The translations under genes were made by a program, and so were the position numbers. The notes below the pieces were generated by a model, which saw only the letters and a list, made by a program, of their open reading frames with translations, was not told the origin of the DNA and did no database searches. 35,329 nt of DNA from Bigelowiella natans CCMP2755 (Eukaryota; Cercozoa; Chlorarachniophyceae), in NCBI GenBank assembly GCA_000320545.1, contig ADNK01002102.1, positions 1 to 35,329 on the forward strand. The letters run 5' to 3'. Shown one piece after another: positions 31,673 through 35,329 of this stretch. The first letter of the stretch is position 1. Every line of letters starts with the position of its first letter.

Positions 31673-34208
31673 GTAGTAGTAGGAGAAGTATCAGTAGAGA
31701 AGAAGAAGAAATAGTAGTAGTGGTAGTGGTGGTGCTGGTAGTAGTAGCAGATCAGGAGCAGTATCGGTAGTAGGAGGAAGGGGTGGAAGAGGAGGAGGAG
31801 GAGAAGCGAGGAATGGTAGTGTAGTATTCCTCCATGCATCATGACCATCTAAACTATTTCTATATATATCTTGTTCTTGTTGCTAATCTCCGTTTCTCAT
31901 TTTAAATTATCGATATCTTCTTGTTAGGGGACCGATAAGGATCTTGTATGGCCAAACGGTTTAACTCCCGTGCCAAGCAGCGCGAAGATGATTCTTGGCG
32001 ATGGCTTTCTGGTTCCCGGAAAATCGACCGGCGGCATATATACTGTGGATTTGGCAGATGAAGAAGCAACATCGGCTGTGAAAAGGATCTCCCCAAGCGA
32101 ATCTGGATGGTTCTATCACGTTGGATATCCTTATGATGTCGATCGCGACGGAGATTTAGACATCGTGGCCGCACGCGCAAAGTCGCCTCCGGTGCTGCCT
32201 TGGAAGGAGAAGGAGGGCGAGGTTATAAAGTTTTTGCGCGTCAGTAATATTTTTTTTGGCATTGGAAGTGAGGCAAATGAGCATGAAGTGCGATGTCGGG
32301 GAGGAGGACGGGAGGGGGAGAGGGAATGGAAGGAAAACGGAAATACTGTGTGTTAATAATGCGAAATATATGATTTTTAATTGAAATGCTTGCGGCTGCT
32401 GATCATTAGCTCGTGTGGTTGGAGAATCCCGGCAGTGAAAACGACGGAGGAGATTGGGCTCTCAAACCTCTGGTGCAAGGCCAAGGGGCCCCAGATTTCC
32501 TCTTTGATGCCCGGATTCTCCCTGGTTCTTCTGGTAACTACAGTCGCCTTCAAATCGCTGCTCCCGAGTATTACGGAGAACGCCTAGTGCTTTACACGGA
32601 AAAGAAAAGACAACCGCAGGATCCCCTCGAGTTTGATGTACGCGTTGTGGACGCGAACTTGGGCCATGGATTTGCGTGCTCTTGGGTCGATCTCAATCGT
32701 GATGGGTGAGACCAATGAGGAAGCAATCGTTGATATCCATACTCATAGAACGTGATTTCCCTTCTTTCTGAGTCTGATGCGAGCCCCAATTTGTTTTGAG
32801 GCCTGAAGAATATTGACGATGAGAACTTACACTACTTTAGTTGCCGTTTGTCGGTTCTCTCACTTGAAAAATATTTCTTGACATTAACTGATTATTCTTC
32901 ATTCTCCATGAACGTATTTCAACGCAGAAATCTTGAGCTTTTGGCCACAAATCATAAGATCAGAGGCGGAGCAGTGTACGCGTATGAGTGGGCTCATGGG
33001 GTAGTAACACTAAGCGTGCAGGCGTTTGTGCTGTTCACTGTTTTCTTCACCACCATGATGCAGATATGAGTCGTATCGATTCTACGTTACCGATTAGAGA
33101 CAATGTTGGTGACGTAAGGCGAAGTGTCCTCCTACTTATTTGTGTTCCATCGGCAAAAATACACCCGATGCCTTTGTTTTTTTGCGTGGCGAGTAGACAG
33201 ACCGTAATTGATTATATTGTAATGATGGCAACGTCAGGTTAACCCTTCGGAAGCCGATCCAATCGCGAGGCACGTGCTTGCAGATGGGTTCCACGCTACC
33301 AAGCCTTTGCCTGGATTCGCATCTCCGGGTATGCATCTAAACATAAAGACTCATGTAAATAATCGGATGGTATCTTGGTAATGATGGAAGGTGATTGTGT
33401 GTGAAGTATGAGTATTACTAGGAATTAGAATTATAACACACATGCACATGCACATGCACACATACAGACACTCACATAAACATATTTATTCATATGTATG
33501 TTTGTGTGTTCAGGAAAAGCTTCAGAAGTTCTCCCACATGGAAATTCCTCCACACTACCACATATAATTGTCTCCGCCGACAACGAAAACGATGTGGTGC
33601 GAATTCATGGCTATCTCTGTAGATCACTCAAACATCGCCCTTTTCTTCTTAGATCTCCACTTGCGTAGCAATAATCCCAGTGTGTTTGCTGCAATATATT
33701 AGTTTCATCTCATACCCGTTCTGGACGCTGCCGGCAAATTTGAGTTCCAATACACGAAGGAGAAGCTTCCGGAGGCTGTTGGATCGGATATTGGCCAAAT
33801 CGCCGTGGTAACAAAAGAGCGAAGCATAGCGGGAACAGATGCATACGAATACGCATTACGTGTAGATGTGTTCACGAATCATTTCAGCTTGCACGAAGAC
33901 GCTGCTTGTATATTTTGGGTGTTCTCCTTTTCGTTTCCTCATTCTTCACGGTTGCCTTCCCCCTCTCTGTTTTCTTTTTGAACCATGAACGTAATAATGA
34001 GCCGTTGTACGACATTTAAATTGTTCCATTCTGCGAGGATTAAAACTCACTTCAGCAAATGAGAACGTAGAGGTCCTGCTGTCCCTCTTCCCTAAGAAGT
34101 AGTTTGTAAAATTTTTAGGGTGATACAGATGGAGATGGATTCGCTGATGTGTACGTGCCGCTCTACGACTCGGACATCGTTCTGCACTACGAGTTTGAGC
34201 TTAATTAG
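31193..34208 (+). CDS. FG-GAP/VCBS repeat protein, probably secreted (about 439 aa)
   Basis: Exons: 31193-31378, 31451-31552, 31928-32221, 32410-32705, 32928-33000, 33238-33328, 33514-33596, 33703-33807 and 34119-34208 (TAG). All are GT-AG and in phase. The protein is built of FG-GAP/VCBS-type blades, which form beta-propellers with calcium-binding DxDxDG loops as in integrin-alpha and bacterial VCBS proteins. Loops seen: DVDRDGDLDIVAA (exon 3), DLNRDGNLELLA (across an exon junction), DTDGDGFADVYVP (last exon), and a degenerate first blade EDILLATSFGPTGKPG. The N-terminus MMRPWTAIAIFGMQIASL is a modest signal-peptide-like segment, and no C-terminal anchor is visible. Probable role is extracellular adhesion or carbohydrate/protein binding in a calcium-dependent way (inference). 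The seventh/eighth exon junction has alternative acceptors (33655 region); I chose 33703 because it keeps a propeller-like strand (FHLIPVLDAAGKFEFQY). Confidence 0.88.
31591..31675 (+). repeat. (TAG)n trinucleotide array in FG-GAP intron
   Basis: About 28 perfect TAG/GTA units lie in the intron 31553-31927, just after the donor, followed by degenerate GTAG/GGTAGTGGT repeats. The array contains a potential 3' splice AG in every unit, yet the acceptor used in the model is far downstream at 31927. Confidence 0.9.
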
Positions 34209-34963
34209 TCAAGCTAGCAGCAAAAAATGCCGATTCAGGAGTGCTCATGATGCCTTCGCTTAGAGAACAAATAGAATCAACTGAAGAGTTTGCACGCTGT
34301 AGTGGCAGCGCTGGATGCACAATGGTGACATGCAGGTGCGTGTTTATGTCAGTCAATATGTAAAGCATCGCTTGTCATGCACACGCCACACGCATTCTAG
34401 CACTATGTACGTGCATGTATATATAGCATGCCATCTCTGTAGCGCACGTTTAGACGTACTGCCGTGCACACTACTGGAACGCACATATTATATACGTATC
34501 GGGTACACCTACTGCCTGCTAGCCTGGCCGGCTTCGATTCGCGCGTGCATGCGCTCTGCCAGCACTATACTAGATATATCGTAGATGTACGTTTATAAAA
34601 TGCGCACGTACATGCACGTGCTAGTACATTTTCGAGAATCCTCGATCTAAATGTATGTAGACCCCTGGCGTTGCTGTGTGTTGCAGCTTCGAAAATGCAA
34701 GGGATTTTCGAATGCATGCATGCATGTAGGCTGTGTAGCAGCTTGGTAGTGCATATTCCTTCGTTCACCTGGCAAGGCCCTTCATAATTTGTGCGTTAGC
34801 TTGCATGGCGCCTTAATTACTCTTCTTACATGTAGCTATGGTTCGTCGCTACGTTCCATTCTATTTTTTATAGAGACTGTATGTCTATATATACTTCATC
34901 AAATTGATCAACACACCATCCTACGCGAGACCTACAATTTTATTGGAAACGTTGCCAATGTCA
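34209..34963. other. Convergent gap E (FG-GAP and SR-type gene 3' ends)
   Basis: No gene is seen. The stretch 34320-34760 is packed with palindromic words: CATGCA near 34376, TACGTGCATG near 34408, AGCATGCC near 34427, GCGCGTGCATGCGC near 34541, TGTACGT near 34586, GCGCACGTACATGCACGTGC near 34601, ATGCATGCATGCATG near 34711. Frames such as 34315-34584 follow from these words and carry no domain. Confidence 0.6.
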
Positions 34964-35161
34964 CTATCTTCTACGCTCTCTTGATTTGTCTCGCGAATCT
35001 TTCCTGCCTCTGTCCCTGCTAGGCGACTTGGAGTAGCTCCTTCGCCTCTCTCTCCGTGACCACCGGCTATTCCTTCTTCTATCCCGGTCTCTATCTCTGT
35101 CCCGGTCTCTGTCTCTGTCCCTTTCTTCGTTCCTACCATTGTCTCGATCTTTTCGAGCAGT
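34964..35161 (-). CDS. C-terminal exon of an SR/RD-repeat RNA-processing protein (partial)
   Basis: The exon runs from 35161 down to a TAG at 34964-34966, preceded by the acceptor AACTCACAG. It encodes 65 residues: TARKDRDNGRNEE, about nine RD dipeptides, then RRRNSRWSRRERRRSYSKSP, and an Arg/Ser/Asp-rich end. Alternating RD/RS tails of this type occur in SR splicing factors, U1-70K and related RNA-binding proteins. They mediate protein contacts and are phosphorylated on Ser. The RNA-recognition domain, if any, lies outside the window, so the specific protein cannot be named. A frame starting at ATG 35139 in another register is a shadow of this exon. Confidence 0.75.
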   Translation of the reverse strand, partial: TARKDRDNGRNEERDRDRDRDRDRDRDRRRNSRWSRRERRRSYSKSPSRDRGRKDSRDKSRERRR

Positions 35162-35206
35162 CTGTGAGTTGTTTGATTAGTATCTCGTAATAAATATATA
35201 GATGTA

Positions 35207-35283
<77 letters not shown>

Positions 35284-35329
35284 TTATATTATGATTCTTT
35301 AGATTAGTGTCTCGCTGTAAATATATCAA
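35162..35329. repeat. Intronic AT-GT microsatellite at right edge
   Basis: Upstream of the SR-type exon (minus strand), this is probably its last intron. It contains (AT)n at 35208-35250 followed by (GT)n to 35281. No coding sequence is visible before the window ends. Confidence 0.75.

Noticed and set aside
33655-33702. Short exon ISTCVAIIP in the FG-GAP gene
   Set aside because: It would require a following intron of only about 23 nt; the longer intron to 33702 keeps phase and a better strand pattern.

Overview
The window is nuclear DNA of an intron-rich eukaryote, most likely a protist or alga. Every gene that can be read is split by GT-AG introns. Exons at most junctions join in phase. 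The typical intron is short, about 50-65 nt, while some repeat-filled ones are longer. The genes are eukaryotic (cohesin SCC3/STAG, Derlin, an RS/RD splicing-factor tail). TAA, TAG and TGA all serve as ordinary stops. Simple repeats are very abundant in introns and between genes and scarce in most exons. I cannot name the lineage from this sequence alone. All gene models below were assembled by eye from splice sites, phase and protein plausibility.

Layout, left to right: 1-1808 repeat-rich DNA; 1809-4689 (+) acidic unknown protein; 5511-7194 (-) unknown protein; 7411-9206 (+) GST-family protein with an Arg-rich presequence; 9894-10907 (-) complete Derlin; 11478-15926 (+) cohesin subunit SCC3/STAG; 17206-18501 (-) small unknown protein; 18973-19446 (+) exon(s) of an unknown gene; 20670-25919 (+) large low-complexity protein with a possible PH-like C-terminus; 26810-26994 (+) orphan spliced exon pair; 27073-30161 (-) universal stress protein (USP) domain behind a membrane-spanning leader; 31193-34208 (+) secreted-type FG-GAP/VCBS repeat protein; 34964-35161 (-) last exon of an SR/RD-rich protein.

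The genes almost strictly alternate in strand, giving short divergent promoters and longer convergent gaps. They do not form a pathway. Derlin acts in ER-associated degradation, SCC3 in chromosome cohesion, the GST in thiol/glutathione chemistry, USP in nucleotide-linked stress response, and the SR protein in splicing. The most unusual structural signal is that the five convergent gaps share a vocabulary of short palindromic words (ATGCAT, GCATGC, GCTAGC, ACGTGC, TACGTA). I saw these much less elsewhere.

Other points of note: an out-of-phase junction inside an otherwise clean SCC3 model; a tandem duplication and repeated SVxDLxSNF motifs in the large protein; a USP whose nucleotide-loop first glycine is alanine; several microexons (26-48 nt); and a seven-unit compound minisatellite that stays open in several frames.
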